From a virus: a stretch of DNA of 64,000 nucleotides. The translations under genes were made by a program, and so were the position numbers. The notes beneath the pieces were generated by a model that did not search any database, had not been told where the DNA came from, and saw only the letters and a list, made by a program, of their open reading frames with translations. Positions within the stretch are counted from its first letter, which is position 1. Each line of letters opens with the position of its first letter. Shown here piece by piece: positions 14,240 to 20,910 of this stretch. The stretch is from positions 62,001 through 126,000 of the IMG/VR virus record IMGVR_UViG_3300017987_000005; one strand, given 5' to 3'.

Positions 14240-14479
14240 CTACCCCTCCGATTCCTCGCTACCCCGTGACTTCACGTGACCACCGCCCATAGCTTGTCCC
14301 ACTGCGGTCAGCACATATCCGGTTAGGAACATAAGCATGACCACCAGGTCCATAATAGCTTCCTGGGTATTCTGTGGTACGAGGTTACCTCCGTACGTGA
14401 TGGTCAAGGCGAGACCCAGTAATACTGCTCCTATCAGTAACTTGACTCCCGCCTTGAATAACGCGTGACCGTCCATCAT
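14240..14479 (-). CDS. Small membrane protein with two TM segments, 79 aa
   Basis: Two hydrophobic segments are visible, LLIGAVLLGLALTITYG (about 14 to 30) and LVVMLMFLTGYVLTAVG (about 46 to 62), with a short charged tail containing His and several Glu. This size and topology fit a holin-like or small phage membrane protein, but the position in the early region argues against a main holin. The ATG overlaps the stop of the 269-residue gene. Confidence 0.7.
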   Translation of the reverse strand: MMDGHALFKAGVKLLIGAVLLGLALTITYGGNLVPQNTQEAIMDLVVMLMFLTGYVLTAVGQAMGGGHVKSRGSEESEG

Positions 14480-15285
14480 TTATCCTTGAACTCTTTGTTG
14501 GAATAGATTACACCATCCGCATCCGCAACAAGCACTTTCACGCCGGCAGCTCCTTCAAGCTCCTTCACCAGACGCTTAATTTCTTCCCGCTTGTCACCGT
14601 GCACGTGTGACGCAATGAATGAAGTACAGATATAGTCAAGGTTGGCACCCGACTTTTCACTGGTAGAGATTTTCTCAGACAACTCGAGCGCCGTCTTGAG
14701 ATTCTCGGCCTGCTCTTCAAACAGGTTAAACGTGATACGCACGACCTTCTCGATTTTTCTCCCGTCCTTGATTGCTTTCGACCGGAGTGTCAGCGCACGT
14801 TCCCGCACCGTCTCAACAGTAATGCCGGAGCTGTCCTCAATAAGGTCTACGATGTCGGAAGTTTCGATGGCCTCTTCCTGTGCGATACTCGCAATCTCTT
14901 TCAGCTTCGACCACCCTTTATTCCGGATTACTTCAAGCGGTATGCCCCGCTTATTCCGGAGTTGGTCCCATATTTTAATGAGATACATCGCCTTGCGGTA
15001 CTGAAACTCCAGTTCCGGACTTTCAATATACTGCTGAAAACTGTCGTACTCTTTGCCGGTCTTGGGATTAATCCAATCCCGCCAGTACTCCTCCCCGTTA
15101 ATAACGAAGAGCGCTTCAGCCAGCGCAATATTGGCCTTGTCGTGAAACGTGACCAGGTCCTTCGCGGCTTTCCGGAATGCCTCATCCCGTGTAAGACGCT
15201 TCCCATCCTCGCCAAGGAGGTACGGGGTAAAGTCACCGTTCTGAAGAATACTCATCGCCTTTGTACTGTCTTGTGTCTCAGACAT
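14476..15285 (-). CDS. Helical phage protein, possibly DNA-binding, 269 aa
   Basis: An all-helical protein with a segment EYDSFQQYIESPELEFQYRK and then KGWSKLKEIASIAQEEAIET, resembling phage and plasmid proteins that combine a helix-turn-helix-like part with a coiled region, often next to recombination genes. The C-terminal part (about 180 to 260) looks like an alpha/beta domain, ending in VLVADADGVIYSNKEF. No catalytic motif is visible. First gene of the P9 operon; GGAGGGTGAGCG precedes the ATG. Confidence 0.72.
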   Translation of the reverse strand: MSETQDSTKAMSILQNGDFTPYLLGEDGKRLTRDEAFRKAAKDLVTFHDKANIALAEALFVINGEEYWRDWINPKTGKEYDSFQQYIESPELEFQYRKAMYLIKIWDQLRNKRGIPLEVIRNKGWSKLKEIASIAQEEAIETSDIVDLIEDSSGITVETVRERALTLRSKAIKDGRKIEKVVRITFNLFEEQAENLKTALELSEKISTSEKSGANLDYICTSFIASHVHGDKREEIKRLVKELEGAAGVKVLVADADGVIYSNKEFKDK

Positions 15286-15344
15286 CGCTCACCCTCCAAA
15301 TAAAAGAATGTATGACAAATAAAAGTATCTGATTAAACACTTCT

Positions 15345-15372
15345 ATTATATCATACATTCTATATTAGTCAA
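15345..15372 (-). promoter_or_regulatory. Sigma70-type extended -10 promoter P9
   Basis: TTGACT at 15372-15367 and TATAAT at 15350-15345 on the minus strand, 16-bp spacer, TGA before the -10. It lies between the HTH gene and the 269-residue gene. Confidence 0.88.
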
Positions 15373-15391
15373 GAAGTTTTTGAAATTATTT

Positions 15392-15763
15392 TCAACCAGT
15401 AAAGCTCTTTCTCCATATCTCATAATGCGTACACAGCGAGCCGTAACTCACTTCGAGTTCCTTCGCCATGTCCGTCTTCGCCATATCAGCGTTGCGTCCA
15501 AAAAAGTCATTGCGGTCAACATACCCATGCGCTTTCAACTGCTTCATGAAATCCTTTCCACCCCCGGACGCCTTCATCTCGATTTTGAACGCCCGCAGCA
15601 ATGAACGCACTGTTGCGGCTCCTACATCAAAGCGCTCACCTATCTGGCCCGTACGTAACCCCAATTCATGATACAAATACACAAGATACTCACGCACCGC
15701 ATCATCATCATGCGGTTTCTTCTTACCCTTGAGTTCCTCCGAAATACGCTCCTTAAGCGTCAT
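15392..15763 (-). CDS. Helix-turn-helix protein, 123 aa
   Basis: The segment LRTGQIGERFDVGAATVRSL (about residues 36 to 55) is a clear helix-turn-helix; a second one, AKTDMAKELEVSYGSLCTHY, lies at about 94 to 113. Two such units suggest a DNA-binding protein reading a two-part site. Placement at the end of the recombination operon fits a regulator or a nuclease partner. The ATG overlaps the end of the RuvC-like gene by 11 bp, with AGGAG within that gene. Confidence 0.78.
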   Translation of the reverse strand: MTLKERISEELKGKKKPHDDDAVREYLVYLYHELGLRTGQIGERFDVGAATVRSLLRAFKIEMKASGGGKDFMKQLKAHGYVDRNDFFGRNADMAKTDMAKELEVSYGSLCTHYEIWRKSFTG

Positions 15764-16304
15764 TTTCCATTCTCCTTAACATCTGAATAACGGGGGCATC
15801 CTTCGCCGCTACCGCAGCTCCTAAAGCATCTGCTACGTGCTCCCGTTGAGTCTTATTCACACCATCCAGGATGTCCGGTATCATTTCCACTGCACGTGAT
15901 TGCACTTCCTCCTTCGAGGCGGACTTCTTACCCGTCATGGCGACCTTAACGTCGGTGGGTGTCGCATACAAGAACGGCAGGTTCTCATACACCACATCCA
16001 ACGCGGCGATTATCCCACTAGCCAATCCCATCGCTCGCATAGCTTTAGCACTCTTAGAGCCCATACTCGGCATCTCCAGCACGACCGCAGCGGGCTCATA
16101 CTCGTCGATGACGCGGCGTACCGACCTCGTGATTTCACGACACCGCCTCACATTGTCATCAGCAGACCGAATACTCAGCTTCTTGGGCGACGGCTTGGTC
16201 GATATCACTTCTTTATACACAAGACCTAAATCACGCGCGCGAATACACAAGACGACAATGCCCATACTCGCAAATCCAACATCTATGGCTACTATATTGT
16301 TCAT
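15753..16304 (-). CDS. RuvC-like Holliday junction resolvase, 183 aa
   Basis: The RNase H-fold signature is present: AIDVGF with Asp8, VVLEMPS with Glu77, and REHVADALG with His156 and Asp159, in the order and spacing of RuvC-type resolvases. A likely dimer helix lies between. The length of 183 residues is close to bacterial RuvC (about 170). The role would be resolving branched DNA made by the RecA-like protein of the same operon, or clearing DNA before packaging. The start overlaps the stop of the nuclease gene upstream by 4 bp. Confidence 0.85.
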   Translation of the reverse strand: MNNIVAIDVGFASMGIVVLCIRARDLGLVYKEVISTKPSPKKLSIRSADDNVRRCREITRSVRRVIDEYEPAAVVLEMPSMGSKSAKAMRAMGLASGIIAALDVVYENLPFLYATPTDVKVAMTGKKSASKEEVQSRAVEMIPDILDGVNKTQREHVADALGAAVAAKDAPVIQMLRRMENDA

Positions 16305-17164
16305 TTCTTAAAGCTCCAGCACTCTTCTCTAAAGGGACATTCGCGGGCCCGCGTCGTCGATTTTCTGCTGCACTTACGCTGGCACATGATGACTGGGTCC
16401 GGTTCGCCGGCTGCTACACACTCTTCGATGGCGTCAATGGTCCTGAATGCATTCTCAACCAGGTCCTCACGTTTATCCTCAATGACGGCACGGTATCTGT
16501 AGTCATCCCGGCAAATAAATAGGTATACGCACTTATCCACACCCAGCAGCTCCATGTAAATACTCGCCTGGGTCCTCTCCCTGGCGTTGGGGGCATGAGT
16601 CTTCTCCCAGGTGTTCCTGGATTTACTCTTCATCTCAAGAATCATGTCATCCAGGGAAGGTATCCTGATGATTCCATCAGAATGACCCCGAATCTTGTGT
16701 TCGTGGCTGAGAACTTGTGGTTCCAGGTATTGCAATCGATTGCAACTGCACTCCGGGCACTTCCCAGGGAGGAACGTCTTCTCAAACTCTGCCCCGCATT
16801 TGGGGCATTCCCAACTTCCCCACAGGATTCCCGCAGGTCCCAGGACCCGGTCCTGGAAAAAGTTGTGGGCCTGGGTCCCCGCAGCAGCCATTAACGACAG
16901 CGGCAGGTTAGGCTCCTCAATAAGAACTGGCGGGCGGCGTATCCGCAACCAGAACTCCGCGACTGGGCACATGTCGTGGATACGACTGGGATGGTAATAA
17001 TCGTCGAATATCCGTCTCTCCGGCTTCGACATCAGCTCAGTGACAGCCTTCTCGACGGTTTCCTCCGGCGTCTCCTTCACCCACTCCGGCTCTTCGTAAA
17101 CCTCCCCGGCGCGTTTTTTCTGGTTATGCGTTCTCAGGTCGCCGAAACTGAATCCATCACTCAT
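16301..17164 (-). CDS. Cas4/RecB-like PD-(D/E)XK nuclease with Fe-S cysteines, 287 aa
   Basis: The nuclease core shows His100, GHSDG with Asp163 and LEMKS with Glu177 and Lys179, the D-ExK pattern. A lone Cys66 (HDMCPVAEF) and a cysteine cluster in the last 30 residues (CQRKC, CPFREECW) match the split four-cysteine Fe-S site of Cas4 and AddB nucleases. In addition a zinc ribbon (Cys120, Cys123, Cys136, Cys139) is inserted between. It would be a single-strand exonuclease acting in recombination. I begin at ATG 17164, overlapping the stop of the upstream gene; a weak alternative is 17203. Confidence 0.86.
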   Translation of the reverse strand: MSDGFSFGDLRTHNQKKRAGEVYEEPEWVKETPEETVEKAVTELMSKPERRIFDDYYHPSRIHDMCPVAEFWLRIRRPPVLIEEPNLPLSLMAAAGTQAHNFFQDRVLGPAGILWGSWECPKCGAEFEKTFLPGKCPECSCNRLQYLEPQVLSHEHKIRGHSDGIIRIPSLDDMILEMKSKSRNTWEKTHAPNARERTQASIYMELLGVDKCVYLFICRDDYRYRAVIEDKREDLVENAFRTIDAIEECVAAGEPDPVIMCQRKCSRKSTTRARECPFREECWSFKK

Positions 17165-17432
17165 CAGATGCAGCCGGCTTGCTCGGTACGGCGGCAGCGG
17201 CATCTGAATCGATGAGCTTAACCGTCACCGTCGTCTTGGTCTGGAGGGTGAACTTCTTGCGCAGCGACAGGATTGCGAACTCACCTTCGAGTCCAGCTCC
17301 CTCTTTCTTCGCCTGGGCTCTCACCCACTTCTCACACTCATACGTGTTGGCGAAACCGCCCTTCTTCAGGACGAGGTTATCCCCATCAATCTTATAAACC
17401 CCGTAATCACTCTTTCCGACTTTCTTAGCCAT
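17157..17432 (-). CDS. Small basic phage protein, 91 aa
   Basis: The protein begins MAKKVGKSDYGVYKIDGDNL and ends with an Ala/Pro-rich acidic tail. The compact strand-helix pattern with several Lys suggests a small nucleic-acid-associated or adaptor protein, not recognised. ATG 17432 is 8 nt after GGAGAG; ATG 17438 is too close. The 103-bp leader upstream carries two CGAATACACATG-type repeats. Confidence 0.72.
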   Translation of the reverse strand: MAKKVGKSDYGVYKIDGDNLVLKKGGFANTYECEKWVRAQAKKEGAGLEGEFAILSLRKKFTLQTKTTVTVKLIDSDAAAAVPSKPAASDE

Positions 17433-17470
17433 GCTCATTCTCTCCTCGAATCTAATACCTCACGCACATG

Positions 17471-17538
17471 CGCGAATACACATGGCGCATTTTAATAGCG
17501 CAGTGTGACGACCTCACACGCGCGCGCAAATACACATG
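17471..17538. repeat. Two CGAATACACATG-type repeats in an intercistronic leader
   Basis: CGCGAATACACATGG (17471-17485) and CGCAAATACACATG (17525-17538) lie in the same direction between the 124-residue gene and the 91-residue gene, with GC-alternating sequence (cgcgcgcg) beside them. The purpose is unknown; further copies occur at 5833-5846, 16238-16251 and 21074-21316. Confidence 0.65.
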
Positions 17539-17541
17539 AAC

Positions 17542-17916
17542 CTACTTACGGTCCATGCAAAAAATAGCAATAGTCATCAGGATGACGATTAACCATCCCA
17601 TATTCCCCATAGCACACCCCAGTGCTGCTGCGGAGATGTAAGCGAAGGTCCCAATAGTATTGATGAGCAGCAGACGCTTCTTGCGGCGCAGCTCTTCCTG
17701 CTTCAGGTCCATCTCATCTGACTCCTCATCAGGGTCCTCACGCAGCTCCCAGGGAATCTCCTCAGCAACAACATTCCCATCCTCATCTGCACTTACGTGT
17801 ATCCAGGGACGGTCCTGGTCATCCGGGTCCGTATGGGTTGATGCGACGGTCATCTCGCTGTAGGGCACTGGCTTCTTGAGGGATTCCTCATCCTGAATAA
17901 AATTGGTTGCAATCAT
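17542..17916 (-). CDS. Membrane protein with acidic N terminus, 124 aa
   Basis: About 75 acidic residues (with HTDPDDQDRPW and REDPDEESDEMDL) are followed by KRKK-type basic residues and two close hydrophobic segments, LLLINTIGTFAYISAAALGC and GWLIVILMTIAIFC. A hairpin in the inner membrane with the acidic domain inside the cell is likely. ATG 17916 overlaps the stop of the Hjc-like gene (ATGA). Its presence in a recombination operon is unexplained. Confidence 0.75.
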   Translation of the reverse strand: MIATNFIQDEESLKKPVPYSEMTVASTHTDPDDQDRPWIHVSADEDGNVVAEEIPWELREDPDEESDEMDLKQEELRRKKRLLLINTIGTFAYISAAALGCAMGNMGWLIVILMTIAIFCMDRK

Positions 17917-18296
17917 TGTACTTTCTCCTTCCAAGCTTGGTACATCTCGCGAAACAGTTCGACAGGCACAGCAATCCAGTCAGAAGGAGCTGGGCTCTTT
18001 CCCTCCAGAAAACTGAAGGCGAGCGCTGCTTCCTTGTCCTGCTGCTTCGCTTCTTTATAAATCTTCTCGAGTACTTTACGACGAACAGCAATCGATTGGG
18101 CTCTCGTCGCTTTTTCCTCTATCTTAAACATTCCGTCCAATTCCCGGTCCCCCTTATATCCAGACAGCCGTCCAGATGCAGGCGTGGGCTCTCCTCCGAG
18201 ACTGCGGTCGAGTCGGCGATTCTGCTGCTTCTCATGAGGAGGCTTTCCCCAACGGTCCACTTTCGCTTTCTCGGCAGGTCTGTCCCAGTCAGTCAT
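17913..18296 (-). CDS. Hjc-like PD-(D/E)XK resolvase or nuclease, 127 aa
   Basis: TPASGRLSGYKGD (Ser41 to Asp50) followed by FKIEEKATRAQS (Glu60, Lys62) and then EKIYKEAKQQDKEAALAFSF is the pattern of archaeal Hjc and phage Hjc-like nucleases: Ser-Gly, Asp, Glu-x-Lys, then a helix and a strand. The first 30 residues are basic and probably bind DNA. Two resolvase-type genes in one operon (this and the RuvC-like one) are unusual, so one may act on another structure. The start lies at the stop of the RecA-like gene (18296). Confidence 0.75.
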   Translation of the reverse strand: MTDWDRPAEKAKVDRWGKPPHEKQQNRRLDRSLGGEPTPASGRLSGYKGDRELDGMFKIEEKATRAQSIAVRRKVLEKIYKEAKQQDKEAALAFSFLEGKSPAPSDWIAVPVELFREMYQAWKEKVQ

Positions 18297-19447
18297 CAGG
18301 TAACATCTCCAAACATGAAATCAAGGTTGAATCGCTTCAGGCACTCGTACTCGTTACGATTCTCGATGAAGAACTGCTGGACATCCTTGTTGTTAGTGAT
18401 TCCTTTCGGCAGCTCAAACCCGGCTTTCGGATGAACGCAATAATCCTTTCCATCCTTGAATATGGTCTCGAGGTCCATAGAATCCCTGAACAGCATCGGG
18501 GTCTCATCGATGACTCCCTTCTGGAAGAAGGAGGTCCGCTTGGTCACTAAGTTGAACTTGGCGATATCCCCGAAGGTGGAGGTCAGTTTAGTCTTCTTGA
18601 CTTCACACTCAACTCCAGCCATTTTCCCGATATCAACAGCATCCTGCTTACATTTCTTAAAGCGCAACTCAAAACTGTTGGCATACTCCTTGGTTTTCCC
18701 TCCCGCCTTCTCCTCCGTCGGGTGGAATCCTCCAATCCCGATGTTGATGTGGCAAACTATAAAGATAACGAGTCTACGCTTAGCTAACATCCCCATCTCA
18801 TTCTGTGCCATCACAATCCGGCGGATGAATCTGTTGATTTTGCGGGCGCGCAGCGCCATAACGTCTTCTTCCATACTCTTCTCCAGGTCAGCTTTGGGCG
18901 TCAACATGGTGAGAGTATCGATTACAACAAAGCTGGCGTCTGCTTCGCGAACGACTCCATCAACGATATCAAGTCCGGCTTCAGCATTATCGGGCTGCGT
19001 AACCCACATCAAGTCGTTGTCAACTCCGCAGCACTCAGACCAATCCGCGTCGTACGCTCCCTCAACATCCAGCCAAATAGTCTCAAACGGCTTGGGTGTC
19101 TTGCATTCGCATGCGGGTTCCCCCGGATAAAAGATGCGGTCCGGCTTAACGCGAAGGCAGTGGCGGCAATAACGCTGAGCATTTGCAATCGAGTGCAATA
19201 ATGTCGTAGTCTTCCCTCCAGACTCCTTCCCGTAAATCTGAACAATGCGTCCCAGGGGCCAACCCCCCTCCAGCAGCTTATCCACTCCGTATATCCCACT
19301 GGGAATACGTTCAATACGCACTGCTGGTGACTTCGATGCCTGCGCTATCGAGTCATTCCCGTATTTCTTCTTGATATTGCTGACAATTTCCCCGATGCTG
19401 GCCTTTTTTACGGGTTTTGGGGACTCATCATCCTTCTTCTTGCCCAT
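18296..19447 (-). CDS. RecA-like recombinase with Cys-rich insert, 383 aa
   Basis: Walker A is GKESGGKT (73 to 80), preceded by the RecA-typical GVDKLLEGGWPLGRIVQIYG segment; Walker B is SFVVIDTLTML (about 167 to 177) and a loop 2-like stretch HINIGIGGFHPTEEK follows. The protein would coat single-stranded DNA and promote strand exchange. Between Walker A helix and the next strand sits an insert with Cys94, Cys97, Cys113 and Cys115, which could bind zinc; ordinary bacterial RecA lacks it. The gene follows the 112-residue gene directly (TAAATG). Confidence 0.9.
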   Translation of the reverse strand: MGKKKDDESPKPVKKASIGEIVSNIKKKYGNDSIAQASKSPAVRIERIPSGIYGVDKLLEGGWPLGRIVQIYGKESGGKTTTLLHSIANAQRYCRHCLRVKPDRIFYPGEPACECKTPKPFETIWLDVEGAYDADWSECCGVDNDLMWVTQPDNAEAGLDIVDGVVREADASFVVIDTLTMLTPKADLEKSMEEDVMALRARKINRFIRRIVMAQNEMGMLAKRRLVIFIVCHINIGIGGFHPTEEKAGGKTKEYANSFELRFKKCKQDAVDIGKMAGVECEVKKTKLTSTFGDIAKFNLVTKRTSFFQKGVIDETPMLFRDSMDLETIFKDGKDYCVHPKAGFELPKGITNNKDVQQFFIENRNEYECLKRFNLDFMFGDVT

Positions 19448-19786
19448 TTACTTCTCCCCACGAAGGTTGTCATCAACTTCCTTCTTAATCTGGATGAGCT
19501 TCTGTCCAGCAAACTCGCGGGCTGAGGCGTACGCGTCCTCGAGTCCCTCCACAGGAGTGGGCAGTGTACAGGTAACTGATATCTTGGCGGACTCATAGTC
19601 CCCGAGGTTCAGGGTCAGTCCCAGGGTAACGCTTATGCGTGCGGGCTCAACCCCTTCAGGAAAACGCACTGGTTCCATCGTATCCTCATCGGAACTCAAC
19701 GGTTCCCAGGGTTTTCTGACTCCCTTGCGGTACATGGTGTGACAGGAATAGCCTCCTGCCTCGGCTTTTTCGCCTTTCTTCGACAT
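19448..19786 (-). CDS. Phage protein in recombination operon, 112 aa
   Basis: The first 40 residues are Lys- and Gly-rich; the remainder contains strands (ARISVTLGLTLNLGDY, SAKISVTCTLPTP) and a final helix. Such small proteins with a 'YESAKISV' type segment accompany RecA-like or SSB-like genes in phages, but I cannot name a function. It starts 28 bp after the MerR-like gene with GGAGAGAGTGAG before the ATG. Confidence 0.72.
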   Translation of the reverse strand: MSKKGEKAEAGGYSCHTMYRKGVRKPWEPLSSDEDTMEPVRFPEGVEPARISVTLGLTLNLGDYESAKISVTCTLPTPVEGLEDAYASAREFAGQKLIQIKKEVDDNLRGEK

Positions 19787-19813
19787 CTCACTCTCTCCTT
19801 AATGTCTACAGGG

Positions 19814-20287
19814 TTAATCCGTCTCGATATTGCTCCCCTCATCGTCGATGAGTTCGCTGGCGACGAATTCTTCTTCAATCATCTTCCCGAACTGTTCCAG
19901 GCTTCCGCGAAGACGCTTCTTCAGCACACGACGCATCGCTTCGATATAATCCCAGGAATACCAATCCCTGTCGAGCGAATCTATCATCGTGGGCGCAGGA
20001 AGAATCCCTGCTTGCTTCCAATTCCATATGGTCATCCGGGATATCCCGAGGAAATCACAAAAGGCTGCACTGTGAAAAACTTCCAATCCTTTATATAGGC
20101 GTGGTTTCCACAGTCCTTCCCCGTCGCGCTCATCCTCGAAATTCCGAATCTCCTGGAGACGCTCCTGGCGTCTTTCTTCTGATAACTTGCGGCTGTTCTC
20201 GCGGGCTTTTTCCGCGAACTCTTCGTCCGTACGATATTTCCGCCCCATACGTGACAGTTCTTTTAAGGGCTTTAGTTGTCTAGGCAT
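19814..20287 (-). CDS. MerR-like helix-turn-helix protein, 157 aa
   Basis: FCDFLGISRMTIWNWKQAGI (about residues 77 to 96) is a winged helix-turn-helix of the MerR/excisionase type, with the wing in DRDWYSWDYIEAM. The N-terminal third is a highly charged helix (ARENSRKLSEERRQERLQEI) likely to be a coiled coil or nucleic-acid-binding arm. As the first gene of the recombination operon it may regulate that operon. GAGGAGAATGAGC precedes the ATG. Confidence 0.85.
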   Translation of the reverse strand: MPRQLKPLKELSRMGRKYRTDEEFAEKARENSRKLSEERRQERLQEIRNFEDERDGEGLWKPRLYKGLEVFHSAAFCDFLGISRMTIWNWKQAGILPAPTMIDSLDRDWYSWDYIEAMRRVLKKRLRGSLEQFGKMIEEEFVASELIDDEGSNIETD

Positions 20288-20329
20288 TGCTCATTCTCCT
20301 CATGGATTACCGGACAAATCTATATGTTT

Positions 20330-20357
20330 AGTATAACGTAAAAATTTGATTTGTCAA
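20330..20357 (-). promoter_or_regulatory. Sigma70-type promoter P10
   Basis: TTGACA at 20357-20352 and TATACT at 20335-20330 on the minus strand, 16-bp spacer. Unlike the other nine it lacks TGn before the -10 and has TATACT, so it should be weaker or depend on a regulator. It would drive the recombination operon down to 15392. Confidence 0.75.
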
Positions 20358-20402
20358 GGAAAAAATCGGAAAAAATTTCGTTTCGTTATATTATACGAAA
20401 TG

Positions 20403-20460
20403 AATTAAAAAAGGGGATGGCGGGAGGAGAGAGTGAGCAAGAGCCTCCCGGCACATCCCC
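20403..20460 (-). terminator. Intrinsic terminator after the 63-aa gene
   Basis: On the minus strand GGGGATGTGCCGGGAGG pairs with CCTCCCGCCATCCCC, with a small asymmetry, and is followed by TTTTTTAATT. It lies 33 bp after the stop of the 63-residue gene and insulates the P10 operon. Confidence 0.9.
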
Positions 20461-20492
20461 ATGCGACCTACTTCATCGGAGGGTGAAGTGGT

Positions 20493-20684
20493 CTAACTTT
20501 TACGCTTGGTCTCCACATAAAGATACCCAAGCCCCAGGACGGTCACACATATCATCCCCGTGATAACCACACTGGGTACAGCAATGTTCTTGATAATCGT
20601 GTACAGACTGATTCCCCCAATCCCAAGCGTCATCAGCGAGCGCTTAGACGAAATCATCTTAATTGCGTTCTTCAACTGTTCCAT
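20493..20684 (-). CDS. Small membrane protein, 63 aa
   Basis: The protein has an amphipathic N-terminal part (MEQLKNAIKMISSKRSLMTL) and a hydrophobic region that can form two passes (ISLYTIIKNIAVPSVVITGM and ICVTVLGLGYLYVETK). GGGAGGTATTGAT is a strong SD. It is followed by a strong terminator and preceded by the TTGCAA palindrome at 20721-20736. The role is unknown. Confidence 0.7.
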   Translation of the reverse strand: MEQLKNAIKMISSKRSLMTLGIGGISLYTIIKNIAVPSVVITGMICVTVLGLGYLYVETKRKS

Positions 20685-20791
20685 ATCAATACCTCCCTCA
20701 AAAAAAGGTTAAAAGAGCATTTGCAATCACTTGCAATCCTGCTCACTCGAACTCTATCCAGAATTATAAACCTACCTGGTCCATCTTCCAT
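20672..20791 (-). CDS. Possible 39-aa ORF with SD
   Basis: ATG 20791 has TAGGAGTAGACA before it and the frame runs to TGA at 20672, overlapping the start of the 63-residue gene by 13 bp. It encodes MEDGPGRFIILDRVRVSRIA and passes through the TTGCAA palindrome. It may be a leader peptide that couples translation; chance cannot be excluded. Confidence 0.3.
   Translation of the reverse strand: MEDGPGRFIILDRVRVSRIASDCKCSFNLFLREVLIWNS
20721..20736. repeat. TTGCAA palindrome upstream of the 63-aa gene
   Basis: TTGCAATCACTTGCAA on the plus strand. On the minus strand it lies between GAGCA and TGCTC, which extend the stem, and is followed by TTTTAACCTTTTTTT, so the RNA could form a terminator-like hairpin before the SD of the 63-residue gene. 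Confidence 0.75.
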
Positions 20792-20857
20792 TGTCTACTC
20801 CTACACGGTGGAAACCACCTGAATACCTGGGGCCGGCGTATCCGGGTGCCGGCTAAT

Positions 20858-20873
20858 TTGCAATTGATTGCAA
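20858..20873. repeat. TTGCAA palindrome
   Basis: TTGCAATTGATTGCAA on the plus strand, in the 20.7-20.9 kb stretch. A degenerate copy (TTGCAATCATTTTCAA) lies at 20928-20943. Around it is a GC-rich inverted stretch, GTGCCGG...CCGGTGCCC, that could form a longer stem. Confidence 0.7.
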
Positions 20874-20910
20874 TCTGCCGGTGCCCGACCAATATCAAAC
20901 CATACGCGCC

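Noticed and set aside
14240-14479. Two-TM protein as the main holin
   Set aside because: It lies in an early operon with an early-type promoter, far from the spanin-like gene; kept as a membrane protein of unknown role.
17907-17922. Further TTGCAA-like site TTGCAATCATTGTACT
   Set aside because: Only one half-site matches; it covers the start codon region of the 124-residue gene and is not counted in the palindrome family.
20372-20400. AT-rich inverted repeat around TTTCGTATAATATAACGAAA
   Set aside because: It contains a TATAAT-like string but no -35 at proper distance; it may simply be part of the terminator flank or a weak operator before P10.
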